Assembly (NCBI GenBank): GCA_049115695.1
Contig: JAGDZR010000007.1
Location: 248,001 to 312,000 of the forward strand
Source of the DNA: JAGDZR01 sp049115695
GTDB lineage: Bacteria; Bacteroidota; Bacteroidia; Cytophagales; Cyclobacteriaceae
Direction: 5' to 3'
DNA: 64,000 bases
The translations under genes and the position numbers were made by a program. The notes below the pieces were generated by a model. It worked only from the letters and a program-made list of their open reading frames with translations, was not told the origin of the DNA and did no database searches. Shown in pieces: positions 9,230 through 17,796 of the stretch; positions within the stretch are counted from its first letter, which is position 1; each line of letters opens with the position of its first letter.

Positions 9230-9814
9230 TTAATGTAATGCCGCTTTAATTGGTAAATCTTTAACAACGTTCGCCTCGAAATCAGTCATTTCACCCAACC
9301 TACTATAGACGCTTTGTTCATCAAAATAGTTTAAAGCCATCCTAACGAATACTTCTCCATGTCGCGCCTCTGATGCCCAGAGTCGATGATAAAATTCTTT
9401 TAATTCCTCATCATCTAAATGTTCGTAGATCAATTTAAAGCGCTCCGCTCCTCTAGTTTCTACCAGGGATGCAAGCAACAACATATCCATAAATCGTTGT
9501 TCTCGCCCATGGCGACAACCTTTTAACAACTGATCGATGTAAATGTCTTTGGGAATAACATGGGTGAAAGAAACTCCTCTTGCTTCCATGATCGAATAAA
9601 CATCTTTGAAATGTTCCAGTTCTTCAATGGAAATATCAATAAGTTCCTGAAGTATCTCTTTACGATCCGGATACTTAGCTACAAAACTGAGCGCCATGCC
9701 GGATGCTTTCCGCTCACAATTGGCATGATCTTGCAAAAAGGCATTAAAATCACCCAATACAGCATCTACCCATTCTTGAGGGCTGTCAACTTTAAGATCT
9801 ATTCGATACTTCAT
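9230..9814 (-). CDS. miaE: tRNA-(ms2io6A37) hydroxylase MiaE
   Basis: A 194-aa ferritin-like di-iron monooxygenase family member. MiaE hydroxylates the isopentenyl side chain of 2-methylthio-isopentenyladenosine at tRNA position 37. The likely metal-binding Glu and His residues are in ISIEELEHFKDVY and in SEARHGEVFVRMA, each an ExxH-type element; an upstream Glu lies in NCERKASGMAL. The gene starts the miaE-yqgE-DUF349 run and is divergent from pdxH with a 76-base shared upstream region. In Bacteroidota these proteins are annotated as MiaE by homology; activity on this particular modification is assumed. Confidence 0.88.
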   Translation of the reverse strand: MKYRIDLKVDSPQEWVDAVLGDFNAFLQDHANCERKASGMALSFVAKYPDRKEILQELIDISIEELEHFKDVYSIMEARGVSFTHVIPKDIYIDQLLKGCRHGREQRFMDMLLLASLVETRGAERFKLIYEHLDDEELKEFYHRLWASEARHGEVFVRMALNYFDEQSVYSRLGEMTDFEANVVKDLPIKAALH

Positions 9815-9890
9815 TAATTTCGCCTTAGCTTATGTGGCAAAGAAAATAAATTAATAGTCGTCTATTGCACCCACGTTCAAAATTGACCTC

Positions 9891-10526
9891 ATGAATTTAG
9901 CAGACATTAGAAACGAATACACACAAAAAGAGCTTAACATCAGAACAGTTGACCAATCTCCTTTTGAGCAGTTTCAAAAATGGTTCAATGAGTCAATCGA
10001 ATCTAAGATTCTGGAACCAAATGGCATGATTCTAAGTACTGTATCCTCCGAGGGCTTTCCTTCACAGCGTACTGTGCTTTTAAAAGCATTTGACGAAAAG
10101 GGATTTGTGTTTTATACCAATTACAACAGCAAAAAAGCACAACACATTGAGCAAAGCCCAAAAGTCTCCATCATATTTCCATGGTACGATCTTGAGCGGC
10201 AAGTGATCATTACTGGTGTTGCTGAAAAAGTAAGCACGGCAGAATCAATAAAATATTTCACAAGTCGGCCAAGAGGTAGTCAACTAGGGGCATGGGTATC
10301 GCACCAGAGCAGCATAATTTCTTCAAGAAGCATACTTGAAACCAAGCTAGCAGAAATGAAGGCAAAATTCAAGGAAGGAAAAATTCCACTACCTGATTTT
10401 TGGGGAGGTTACAGAATTGCTCCCATCTCATTCGAATTCTGGCAGGGGCGAAAAAACAGGCTACACGATCGCATTTTTTATCAAAGAGAAAATGACAATT
10501 GGACAATTGGCCGATTGGCGCCATGA
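9891..10526 (+). CDS. pdxH: Pyridoxamine 5'-phosphate oxidase PdxH
   Basis: A 211-aa FMN-dependent oxidase that converts pyridoxine or pyridoxamine 5'-phosphate to pyridoxal 5'-phosphate, the last step of vitamin B6 formation. Typical blocks are visible: NGMILSTVSSEGFPSQRTVLL near the N-terminus, GFVFYTNYNSKKA (FMN site), SRPRGSQLGAWVSHQSS (substrate loop) and the C-terminal FWQGRKNRLHDR with the terminal RLAP that closes the family. Length is normal. The TGA stop overlaps the ATG of the next gene (ATGA), so the glycosyltransferase is translationally coupled to it. Confidence 0.95.
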   Translation: MNLADIRNEYTQKELNIRTVDQSPFEQFQKWFNESIESKILEPNGMILSTVSSEGFPSQRTVLLKAFDEKGFVFYTNYNSKKAQHIEQSPKVSIIFPWYDLERQVIITGVAEKVSTAESIKYFTSRPRGSQLGAWVSHQSSIISSRSILETKLAEMKAKFKEGKIPLPDFWGGYRIAPISFEFWQGRKNRLHDRIFYQRENDNWTIGRLAP

Positions 10527-11734
10527 AGTCTCCTACATCAATTTACTTTCAGCGATACGCCTATCCAGATCTTGATCATGCGCCAATGAACAAGGACATG
10601 GACATGATCATTGTGATTCCTTGCTACAAAGAGCCAGACATTCTAACCTGCTTGAGATCAATTCACAATTGTTCATCCACATTAAAGTTTTGTGTGTTGG
10701 TTGTGATCAATGATCGTGAACATGACTCAACAGAAACTCGCGCTATGAGTCAAAAAACGCTTGATGACATTCATGCCAATTCAGAAGGATTCAATTTTCC
10801 CATTTTCACCAGACATGTAACATTACCAACAAAGAAAGCCGGGGTAGGATTAGCGCGCAAAATCGGAATGGATCAAGCAGCGCTCTGGTTTCATCAACTG
10901 GATAAAAATGGCATAATCGTGTGCTATGACGCAGATTGTGAATGCGATCATAACTACCTCGTCGAAATTGATCAATTCTATAAAAACCCAAAACACAAGG
11001 TTGGTATTGTCTCCTACGCTCATCCATTGGAGACTTCAGAAATCATCCAATATGAGTCGCATTTGCGATATCACATTGATGCCCAACATTGCGCCGGTTA
11101 TCCGTATGCTTTTCAAACATTAGGGTCATGTATTACATTGCGTTCAGAGACGTACTGCAAATATGGAGGCATGAATACCCGCAAAGCAGGCGAGGATTTT
11201 TATTTCTTACACAAGCTTGCTCTTAGCGAAAAAATTGGCCGAATCACACAAGCCAGGGTTATTCCTTCTTCCAGGGTTTCTGATCGTGTTCCGTTCGGCA
11301 CAGGCAGAGCCATTGGTTCCAGTACCTCGGAAAGTGAGCTCACAACTTACAATCCGGACATTTACGCTTGTTTGCAACAATGGATACCACATCTTCCTGC
11401 ATACTTCAAAAATGATATACAAGCCCCTTCTCCCATTCAGGAATTTCTGACACGTGAAGCATTTGATGAAACCGTCCTATCACTCCGAAAAAAGAGCAAT
11501 ACAGCAACGACCTTCACGAAGCATATACATGCATGGCTGGATGGATTTCAATTAATGAAGCTGACCCATTACCTAAGAGATCAATTTTACCCTAATGTTC
11601 CAGTTTCCCTGGCACTAGGCTGGCTGAATGATAAACTCTGGAATATCCAGGGTTTTGATGAACTTGACCCACGGGGTAAACTCCAGGCTATTAGAACTTA
11701 CGAGCACCAGCTGGACGTTAAAAGGACACAATAA
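10523..11734 (+). CDS. Family 2-type glycosyltransferase
   Basis: A 403-aa protein beginning at the ATG that overlaps the pdxH stop. A GT-A fold is indicated by MIIVIPCYKEPDILTCLRS (nucleotide-sugar-binding start), the DxD-like CYDADCECD and the later GEDFYFL, matching the ED acceptor-side motif. No membrane helices are evident, so it should act in the cytoplasm or at the inner face of the membrane. Sugar donor and acceptor are unknown. The ATGA overlap with pdxH is the only context clue; there are no other polysaccharide genes nearby. Confidence 0.75.
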   Translation: MKSPTSIYFQRYAYPDLDHAPMNKDMDMIIVIPCYKEPDILTCLRSIHNCSSTLKFCVLVVINDREHDSTETRAMSQKTLDDIHANSEGFNFPIFTRHVTLPTKKAGVGLARKIGMDQAALWFHQLDKNGIIVCYDADCECDHNYLVEIDQFYKNPKHKVGIVSYAHPLETSEIIQYESHLRYHIDAQHCAGYPYAFQTLGSCITLRSETYCKYGGMNTRKAGEDFYFLHKLALSEKIGRITQARVIPSSRVSDRVPFGTGRAIGSSTSESELTTYNPDIYACLQQWIPHLPAYFKNDIQAPSPIQEFLTREAFDETVLSLRKKSNTATTFTKHIHAWLDGFQLMKLTHYLRDQFYPNVPVSLALGWLNDKLWNIQGFDELDPRGKLQAIRTYEHQLDVKRTQ

Positions 11735-11776
11735 TCTAAGATCATATCACGAATTTCCCTATTCACGTCATAACAA

Positions 11777-11807
11777 TTTGAGGCCTCTATTGTCCAAAAT
11801 ATCTTCG
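11777..11807 (+). promoter_or_regulatory. Promoter for the 11.8-kb lipoprotein gene
   Basis: TTTG, a 19-base spacer and TATCTTCG follow the Bacteroidota -33/-7 pattern with one mismatch. The expected start of transcription lies about 20 bases before the ATG at 11833. Confidence 0.5.
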
Positions 11808-11832
11808 TGTCATATTTAACCAGCAATTGAAC

Positions 11833-12495
11833 ATGAAACATTTAACCCACCCCCTTTTTGTAGCTGTGCTCGTTGGAATGCTTGCTAGCTGCAGTCTTAC
11901 AGAAGAAGAACTAAGAGAACAGCAGCTTCAGGAGATTTCCGATTGGACGTATGATACTTTCAAAGGGAAAAATTTTGATAAGTTGACAAGTGAAGAGCTC
12001 GCAACCGTCTTCACACTTACATTCCTGGACATGTCCAAGTCGATTAGTACTATTGCTGCGAATGACATGTACGCAGATCATTATGTTTCCTTAAATGAAG
12101 ACTGGCAATTTAATGCGCGTGGCAATAGATTTCAGACCATGCTAAATAAGGATGGCATTAACGAAAGCACGTGTCTTAAGTATGTCCGCTACAAGGAAAA
12201 TGACGGTGAGATTTTCTGGTGGCATCTTAGCCGCGACATGGCCAAATACTATAGCTATCATCATGGTGACTCATTTACCGACAATTCAATGACCTTGATC
12301 ATCGAGCACCTGGAAGACATGGGATTTCAAGTTGGTACGGGTAAAGAAATTGAGGTGATGATGTATGAAGAAAATGCTTTTACCATTGCAGTGAATATCC
12401 CATTAATCTTGGCAAACGATCACTGGAATGGACAACAGGACGAATTGAAGCTTCAGATCAAAGACCGTCACGCTCCATTATTCGAACTAGATTAA
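11833..12495 (+). CDS. Hypothetical lipoprotein
   Basis: A 220-aa protein starting at the ATG at 11833. The N-terminus is a lipoprotein signal (LFVAVLVGMLASC) with Cys at about residue 20. The mature part is acidic with no repeats or recognised domain. It should be anchored in the outer or inner membrane facing the periplasm or outside. It ends convergently with bshB1, the two coding regions overlapping by 9 bases. I do not recognise the family. Confidence 0.7.
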   Translation: MKHLTHPLFVAVLVGMLASCSLTEEELREQQLQEISDWTYDTFKGKNFDKLTSEELATVFTLTFLDMSKSISTIAANDMYADHYVSLNEDWQFNARGNRFQTMLNKDGINESTCLKYVRYKENDGEIFWWHLSRDMAKYYSYHHGDSFTDNSMTLIIEHLEDMGFQVGTGKEIEVMMYEENAFTIAVNIPLILANDHWNGQQDELKLQIKDRHAPLFELD

Positions 12496-13209
12496 ATCAT
12501 AAAGACTTTTGACACCAAGGAATTGTTTTTGGGTAAAGCCCTCAGCGTGCTTTACCCCAATTCTATGACCCCATTCTCTGGTTCTTGCCTCAATCATTTC
12601 CATAAAGTCAGGTTTTGATATATAGGTTTGAGGTCCATCATCTCCTGCCTGGTAAAATTGGGATTTGTAGGCGCTGATAGCAGCAAACTTGTCCTCTACG
12701 GCCTCTGAAATATCAACAAAGAAGTCAGGTTCCTGAGTAACACTCTGCACATAATGATACAGCTTCTTTGGTCTCCATGAAGACTGAAGCATATTTTCAT
12801 CATCGTGAGTTTCAATTTTCGCCAGACCGGATTTAAAGACAGCCTGCTCAACCAATGCTGCAGCTCTTCCATGATCTGGGTGTCGATCATATGTAGCGTT
12901 CGCTAAAATAATTTCTGGTTGATACTTTCTGATTGCCTGAATCACTTTTAGTTGATGTTCTTCATCATTGATGAAGAAGGCATCTCTAAATCCAAGATTT
13001 TCTCGTGCACTCAACTTCATGATTCTTGCAGCGGCAGCTGCTTCTGATCTTCGATCCTCAACGGTACCGCGCGTTCCCATTTCCCCTTCAGTCAAGTCCA
13101 CCACACCAACTTTTTTGCCGGTCCGTTGATGCATCATTAGCGTACCTGCACACGAAAGTTCCACATCGTCAGGATGAGCGCCAATTGCTAAAATATCAAG
13201 CTTAATCAT
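12487..13209 (-). CDS. bshB1: N-acetylglucosaminyl-malate deacetylase BshB1 (bacillithiol synthesis)
   Basis: A 240-aa zinc deacetylase of the PIG-L/LmbE family. The metal-binding motif AHPDDVE sits at residues 11-17, followed by DLTEGEMGTRGT and YDRHPDHGRAA, which together mark the BshB1 branch. The enzyme removes the acetyl group from N-acetylglucosaminyl-malate, the second step of bacillithiol synthesis. The other genes of the pathway (bshA, bshC) are not in this window. It lies downstream of trxB but a terminator separates the two. Confidence 0.92.
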   Translation of the reverse strand: MIKLDILAIGAHPDDVELSCAGTLMMHQRTGKKVGVVDLTEGEMGTRGTVEDRRSEAAAAARIMKLSARENLGFRDAFFINDEEHQLKVIQAIRKYQPEIILANATYDRHPDHGRAAALVEQAVFKSGLAKIETHDDENMLQSSWRPKKLYHYVQSVTQEPDFFVDISEAVEDKFAAISAYKSQFYQAGDDGPQTYISKPDFMEMIEARTREWGHRIGVKHAEGFTQKQFLGVKSLYDLI

Positions 13210-13223
13210 TGAATGGTATTGAT

Positions 13224-13255
13224 AAAAAAAGGTTGCCCATCAATTGAACAACCTT
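13224..13255 (-). terminator. Intrinsic terminator after trxB
   Basis: On the minus strand AAGGTTG and CAACCTT form a 7-bp stem followed by seven T residues, just after the trxB stop. It separates trxB from bshB1. Confidence 0.6.
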
Positions 13256-13275
13256 CCTAATTGTTTATTTAAATA

Positions 13276-14235
13276 TTAAGCCAGAGACTCCTCTGCCAGC
13301 TCCAATTCTTTTTCTGCCAAAAACCGTTCCGCGTCCAATGCGCCCATGCAGCCACTGCCTGCTGCAGTAACAGCCTGACGATAATGCTTGTCCTGGGCAT
13401 CACCAGTTGCAAATACACCCGGGATATTGGTCTTAGAGGTCCCAGGAACCGTCTGAATATATCCGCTATCATCGAGATTGAGATAGTCCTTGAAGATATC
13501 GGTATTGGGTTGATGGCCTATGGCTACAAAAAATCCATTGGCATCAATCACTCTTTTCTCTCCCGTCTTATTGTTAACAACCTTAACTCCCTCGACTTCT
13601 TCCTCACCGATCAATCCTTCCGTCTCAGTATTCCAAAGTATCTCAATGTTTTCGGCATTGAATACTCTTTGCTGCATAATTTTAGATGCTCTCATCTCAT
13701 CCCTTCTAACCAGCATATAAACTTTTTTGGCAAGGTTAGATAGATAGGAAGCTTCTTCAGCAGCAGTATCTCCGGCACCAACAACGACAACATCCTGGCC
13801 TCTAAAGAAGAAACCATCGCATACAGCACAGGCAGAAACTCCTTTACCATTGAGGCGCTCCTCATCAGGAAGTCCGAGCCATTTTGCACTTGCTCCTGTC
13901 GAGATGATCACAGAATCCGCTTCGATCTCGGTTTTCTCATCTATAACAGCCTTATGAGGCCACCCTGAAAAGTCAACGCTAGTTACTAAACCATATCGTA
14001 TATCTGCATCAAATCGTTCGGCTTGCTTCTGAAAGTCAGTCATCATCTGTGGTCCCATAACACCATCTGGATACCCGGGATAGTTCTCCACGTCATTGGT
14101 AATTGTCAGTTGACCACCTGGCTGCCCTCCTTGATACAATACTGGCTTAAGACCAGCTCTGGCAGCATATATTGCGGCGGTATAACCCGCAGGACCGGAT
14201 CCAATAATTAAAACCTTAACTCTTTCAGTACTCAT
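13276..14235 (-). CDS. trxB: Thioredoxin reductase TrxB
   Basis: A 319-aa FAD/NADPH flavoprotein of normal length that reduces thioredoxin. FAD-binding GSGPAG is at residues 12-17, the redox pair is CAVC with cysteines 136 and 139, and the NADPH-binding glycine motif is VVGAGDTAAEEA. ATGDAQD near the C-terminus closes the FAD site. A consensus promoter lies upstream and a terminator downstream, so it is probably monocistronic. Confidence 0.96.
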   Translation of the reverse strand: MSTERVKVLIIGSGPAGYTAAIYAARAGLKPVLYQGGQPGGQLTITNDVENYPGYPDGVMGPQMMTDFQKQAERFDADIRYGLVTSVDFSGWPHKAVIDEKTEIEADSVIISTGASAKWLGLPDEERLNGKGVSACAVCDGFFFRGQDVVVVGAGDTAAEEASYLSNLAKKVYMLVRRDEMRASKIMQQRVFNAENIEILWNTETEGLIGEEEVEGVKVVNNKTGEKRVIDANGFFVAIGHQPNTDIFKDYLNLDDSGYIQTVPGTSKTNIPGVFATGDAQDKHYRQAVTAAGSGCMGALDAERFLAEKELELAEESLA

Positions 14236-14260
14236 GATCGCCTAATATTTTTCAGTAACA

Positions 14261-14297
14261 ACACAACGCGATTAATTTTAATTCAATTTCGTTGTGT
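14261..14297 (-). promoter_or_regulatory. Inverted repeat in the trxB leader
   Basis: ACACAACG and CGTTGTGT are perfect 8-bp arms separated by 21 AT-rich bases, lying between the predicted transcription start and the trxB ATG. It may be an operator or leader structure; no factor can be named. Confidence 0.35.
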
Positions 14298-14308
14298 CAA
14301 AAGTGCGA

Positions 14309-14338
14309 CAAAGATAGAATTGTTGAGGCTATCCCAAA
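14309..14338 (-). promoter_or_regulatory. Promoter for trxB
   Basis: On the minus strand TTTG, an 18-base spacer and TATCTTTG match the Bacteroidota consensus. The -33 element overlaps the last codons of rpoD. The predicted leader is about 65 bases. Confidence 0.55.
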
Positions 14339-15192
14339 TATGTTTTTAAAGATTTGCTACGTGAAGCATGTCTAAGCCTGCGAATGGCTTTTTCTTTGAT
14401 TTGACGGACCCGCTCTCGAGTCAGGCTAAATTTCTCGCCTATTTCCTCAAGTGTAAATGCACTGTCACCGTCCAAACCAAAATAGAGTTTGATAACATCA
14501 GCTTCTCGTGAAGTCAAAGTTCCAAGTGCCCTTCCCACCTCTCTTTGGAGAGACTCGCTCAAAAGCATGTTGTCAGGTGTTAGTTCGGATTCATTTTCCA
14601 ATACATCAAGCAAGCTGCTCTCCTCACCACTTGAAAATGGCGCATCTACTGATAAATGACGTCCCTGATGTTTCATGGTTTCAATTACCTCTGACACATC
14701 AATATCCAAATACTCCGAAATTTCATCTGGTGAAGGCTCTCGTTCGTAACGCTGCTCCAGTTCTGAAAAGGTTCTGGATATTTTATTAAGTGATCCAACC
14801 CTGTTTAATGGTAATCTCACAATTCTGGCTTGCTCTGCTAACGCCTGCAAAATAGATTGCCTAATCCACCAGACGGCATATGAGATAAACTTGAACCCCC
14901 TGGTTTCATCAAATCGTTGAGCTGCTTTGATCAATCCAAGATTGCCTTCATTGATTAAATCCCCTAAAGTAAGTCCTTGATTTTGGTACTGTTTGGCCAC
15001 CGAAACTACAAACCTGAGATTTGCCTTTGTGAGTTTCTCCAGGGCAATACCATCCCCATCTCGTATTTTTTTTGCCAACTCGACTTCCTCATCAGGAGAA
15101 ATAAGAGCGACACGGGCAATTTCCTGCAGATACTTATCAAGAGACGCACTCTCTCGATTGGTTATCTGCTTACTAATTTTTAGTTGTCTCAT
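14329..15192 (-). CDS. rpoD: Primary RNA polymerase sigma factor (sigma-70/RpoD)
   Basis: I place the start at the ATG at 15192 (287 aa), giving MRQLKISKQITNRES, the normal N-terminus of the short Bacteroidota primary sigma factor; this group lacks the long region 1.1 of proteobacterial RpoD. Region 1.2 is DKYLQEIARVALISPDEEV, region 2.3-2.4 is KFISYAVWWIRQSILQAL, and region 4.2 is TLEEIGEKFSLTRERVRQI followed by RRLRHASRSK. It recognises the -33/-7 promoters seen across this window. It follows pnp after 54 bases that form a strong hairpin immediately before the start codon. Confidence 0.96.
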   Translation of the reverse strand: MRQLKISKQITNRESASLDKYLQEIARVALISPDEEVELAKKIRDGDGIALEKLTKANLRFVVSVAKQYQNQGLTLGDLINEGNLGLIKAAQRFDETRGFKFISYAVWWIRQSILQALAEQARIVRLPLNRVGSLNKISRTFSELEQRYEREPSPDEISEYLDIDVSEVIETMKHQGRHLSVDAPFSSGEESSLLDVLENESELTPDNMLLSESLQREVGRALGTLTSREADVIKLYFGLDGDSAFTLEEIGEKFSLTRERVRQIKEKAIRRLRHASRSKSLKTYLG

Positions 15193-15194
15193 GC

Positions 15195-15239
15195 GGTGAT
15201 TTATATACGTAGTGTGCACATTGGCACACTACGATCACC
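15195..15239 (-). promoter_or_regulatory. Bulged hairpin in the pnp-rpoD gap
   Basis: CGTAGTGTGC and GCACACTACG (10 bp, 6-base loop) are extended by GGTGAT/ATCACC after a 7-base bulge. On the minus strand the outer ATCACC lies two bases before the rpoD start codon. No T run follows, so it is not a classical terminator; it could be an mRNA-processing or translation-control structure. Confidence 0.5.
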
Positions 15240-15246
15240 ACTAAAT

Positions 15247-17382
15247 TTAGTCAGCTTTGTTTTCTTTATCAGGCTTAGGTAGCAAAACTTTTCTAGAAAG
15301 TCTGAATTTACCGGTTTTCTTATCAATCTCTACCAACTTCACTTTCACCTCTTCTCCGACTTCCATTACTCCGTCCATCTTCTCTACTCGCTCCCACTTG
15401 ATCTCTGAAATATGAAGCAATCCATCCTTACCTGGCATGAATTCGATGAATGCACCAAATGGCATGATCGACTTCACTTTTCCTTCATAGACTTCACCAA
15501 CTTCAGGAATCGCAACGATTCCTTTGATCCAGTTGTGAGCTTTATCAAGCACTTCCTTGTTAACCGCAAAGATGTTAACCAAACCACCCTTATCAGTTTC
15601 TTCGATTACCACAGTAGCACCGGTCTCACGCTGAATCTCCTGAACAACTTTTCCTCCAGGTCCGATTACAGCACCAATCTGATCTCTCTCGATTTCCATA
15701 GAAATCAATCGAGGAGCATTTGGCTTCACTTCATCTCTAGGAGCTTGAATTGTTTCATTGAGTTTATCAAGGATATGCAGACGTCCTCTTTTTGCCTGAT
15801 CCAATGCTTCGGCAAGTACGTCATATGAAAGACCATCTACCTTGATATCCATCTGACAAGCAGTAATACCATCCTTGGTTCCGGTTACTTTGAAGTCCAT
15901 GTCACCGAGGTGATCTTCATCTCCCAGAATGTCAGAAAGGATTGAATAACGTGATCCGTCTTTTTCTGAGATCATGCCCATTGCAATACCAGAAACTGGC
16001 TTTTTAATAGGAATACCAGCATCCATAAGCGCCAATGTACCCGCACAAACAGTTGCCATAGATGACGAACCGTTTGATTCAAGGATATCAGAAACGATTC
16101 TGATTGTATATGGGCTATCTTCCGGAAGCATTGGCTTCAATGCTCTCATCGCCAGGTTACCATGACCAACTTCTCTTCTTCCAGGTCCTCTATTTGGTCT
16201 TACTTCACCAGTTGAAAAGCCCGGGAAATTGTAGTGCAGGATGAATTTATTAAAGCCTTTCTCCATAGCACTATCAATCATCTGCTCGTCAAGCTTAGAC
16301 CCAAGGGTAACGGAAGTCAATGATTGCGTCTCGCCTCTTGTAAATATGGCAGATCCATGAGCACTAGGTAGGTAATCAATTTCACTCCATATAGGCCTGA
16401 TTTCATCAAGATTTCTACCATCCAATCTCACGCTTGTATCCATGGTACAGTTTCTCACCGCATCCTTCTGTACATCGTGATAATATTTTCCGATTAGAAA
16501 TGGATCATATTCGTGTTCTTCACCCAAAGACTCAACGAATTCATCTTTGATCGCGCCAAACTTTTCCTTTCGGATATCCTTGTTTGCAATCTTCTCGGCA
16601 GCCACAGCATAACACTTGTCGTAACAAGCATCCTTGATCATCTTCTCAAGTGCCTCGTCATTATTTTCATGACTGTATTCTCTTTTCTCAGATGAACCAA
16701 CTTCATCTGCAAGCTCTTGTTGGGCAGCACATTGCACTTTGATGACATCATGAGCAGCTTTGATAGCTTCTAGCATATCAGACTCCTGCACTTCTCTGCA
16801 TTCGCCCTCTACCATCATGATATTGTCTTTTGATCCAGCAACGATCAATTCCATTTCGCTTGTCTCGAGCTGCGCAATAGTTGGATTGACAACATATTCA
16901 CCTTCAATTTTGGCTACTCTTACCTCAGAGATAGGCCCATTGAAAGGAATATCAGATACTGCGATAGCCGCTGATGCCGCCAATGCAGCGTAAGCATCAG
17001 GTTTAATGTTTTCATCAGCCGAGATCATACTGATCATCATCTGTGTGTCGGCATGGTAATCGTCTGGAAACAACGGTCGCAATGCTCTGTCAACCAATCG
17101 ACAAATAAGTACCTCGTGATCCGATAGACGACCTTCTCTTTTTAGAAATCCACCAGGTATTTTACCTGCAGATGCGAATTTTTCCTGGTAGTCAACCGAT
17201 AAGGGAAGAAAATCAACATTTTCCCCTGCTTCTTTTTTAGAAACGACTGTAGCAAGTAACATCATATTACCTACTTTAACTACTGCCGATCCATCGGCCT
17301 GCTTTGCTAGTTTTCCTGTTTCAATCGTTACTTGCGTGCCATCAGGCAGGGCAAATTCTTTTTGCTTAAATGAAGGAAGCAT
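15247..17382 (-). CDS. pnp: Polynucleotide phosphorylase
   Basis: A 711-aa 3'-5' exoribonuclease/polymerase of normal length. Two RNase PH domains (first from residue ~10; second containing FILHYNFPGFSTGEVRPNRG and SDILESNGSSSMATVCAG) flank a helical domain. They are followed by a KH domain (IGAVIGPGGKVVQEIQ, with GPGG where GKGG or GSGG is often seen) and a C-terminal S1 domain (YEGKVKSIMPFGAFIEF). It degrades mRNA with phosphate. The order rpsO-pnp is the classical arrangement, but a terminator lies between the two, suggesting that pnp depends on readthrough or on its own promoter. Confidence 0.97.
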   Translation of the reverse strand: MLPSFKQKEFALPDGTQVTIETGKLAKQADGSAVVKVGNMMLLATVVSKKEAGENVDFLPLSVDYQEKFASAGKIPGGFLKREGRLSDHEVLICRLVDRALRPLFPDDYHADTQMMISMISADENIKPDAYAALAASAAIAVSDIPFNGPISEVRVAKIEGEYVVNPTIAQLETSEMELIVAGSKDNIMMVEGECREVQESDMLEAIKAAHDVIKVQCAAQQELADEVGSSEKREYSHENNDEALEKMIKDACYDKCYAVAAEKIANKDIRKEKFGAIKDEFVESLGEEHEYDPFLIGKYYHDVQKDAVRNCTMDTSVRLDGRNLDEIRPIWSEIDYLPSAHGSAIFTRGETQSLTSVTLGSKLDEQMIDSAMEKGFNKFILHYNFPGFSTGEVRPNRGPGRREVGHGNLAMRALKPMLPEDSPYTIRIVSDILESNGSSSMATVCAGTLALMDAGIPIKKPVSGIAMGMISEKDGSRYSILSDILGDEDHLGDMDFKVTGTKDGITACQMDIKVDGLSYDVLAEALDQAKRGRLHILDKLNETIQAPRDEVKPNAPRLISMEIERDQIGAVIGPGGKVVQEIQRETGATVVIEETDKGGLVNIFAVNKEVLDKAHNWIKGIVAIPEVGEVYEGKVKSIMPFGAFIEFMPGKDGLLHISEIKWERVEKMDGVMEVGEEVKVKLVEIDKKTGKFRLSRKVLLPKPDKENKAD

Positions 17383-17420
17383 GATTTCCGTATATTAAAA
17401 ATCTGAAAAATGAGTAGAGC

Positions 17421-17447
17421 AAAAAAAAGGGAATTCGGCATTCCCTT
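17421..17447 (-). terminator. Intrinsic terminator between rpsO and pnp
   Basis: On the minus strand an 8-bp stem (AAGGGAAT/ATTCCCTT) with a 5-base loop is followed by T residues (the second arm ends in TT and six further T follow). It sits 11 bases after the rpsO stop. Confidence 0.7.
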
Positions 17448-17457
17448 CTAAATTTCT

Positions 17458-17727
17458 TTACTTTCTTAAGTTGAGCTTTCCAATGATAGCTCTGTAACGC
17501 TCAATGTCGTTCTTGTACAAGTAGTCAAGCAACCTTCGTCTCTTTCCTACCAATTTGAGCAATCCTAAACGAGTAGAATGATCTTTCTTATTAACCTTTA
17601 GGTGCTCAGTTAAGTGATTAATTCTATGTGTGAATAAAGCAATTTGAGATTCTGGTGCTCCAGTATCTTGCTTTCCCTTACCAAAACCTTCGAATATCTC
17701 CGCTTTTTTCTCTGACGTCAAATACAT
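17458..17727 (-). CDS. rpsO: 30S ribosomal protein S15
   Basis: An 89-aa protein of exactly the usual length. The conserved 16S rRNA-binding segment FTHRINHLTEHLKVNKKDHS and the following LGLLKLVGKRRRLLDYL identify S15 without doubt. It binds the central domain of 16S rRNA early in 30S assembly. A near-perfect promoter lies directly upstream and a terminator follows the gene. Confidence 0.98.
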   Translation of the reverse strand: MYLTSEKKAEIFEGFGKGKQDTGAPESQIALFTHRINHLTEHLKVNKKDHSTRLGLLKLVGKRRRLLDYLYKNDIERYRAIIGKLNLRK

Positions 17728-17763
17728 CTTTACTAACTAATTCTGTTCGTTGTTATTAAGCCG

Positions 17764-17794
17764 CAAATTTAGAAATACTAAATCCCAAAACAAA
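17764..17794 (-). promoter_or_regulatory. Promoter for rpsO
   Basis: On the minus strand TTTG, exactly 19 bases, then TAAATTTG: a full match to the Bacteroidota primary-sigma consensus. The predicted start of transcription is about 30 bases before the rpsO ATG. Confidence 0.65.
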
Positions 17795-17796
17795 GC

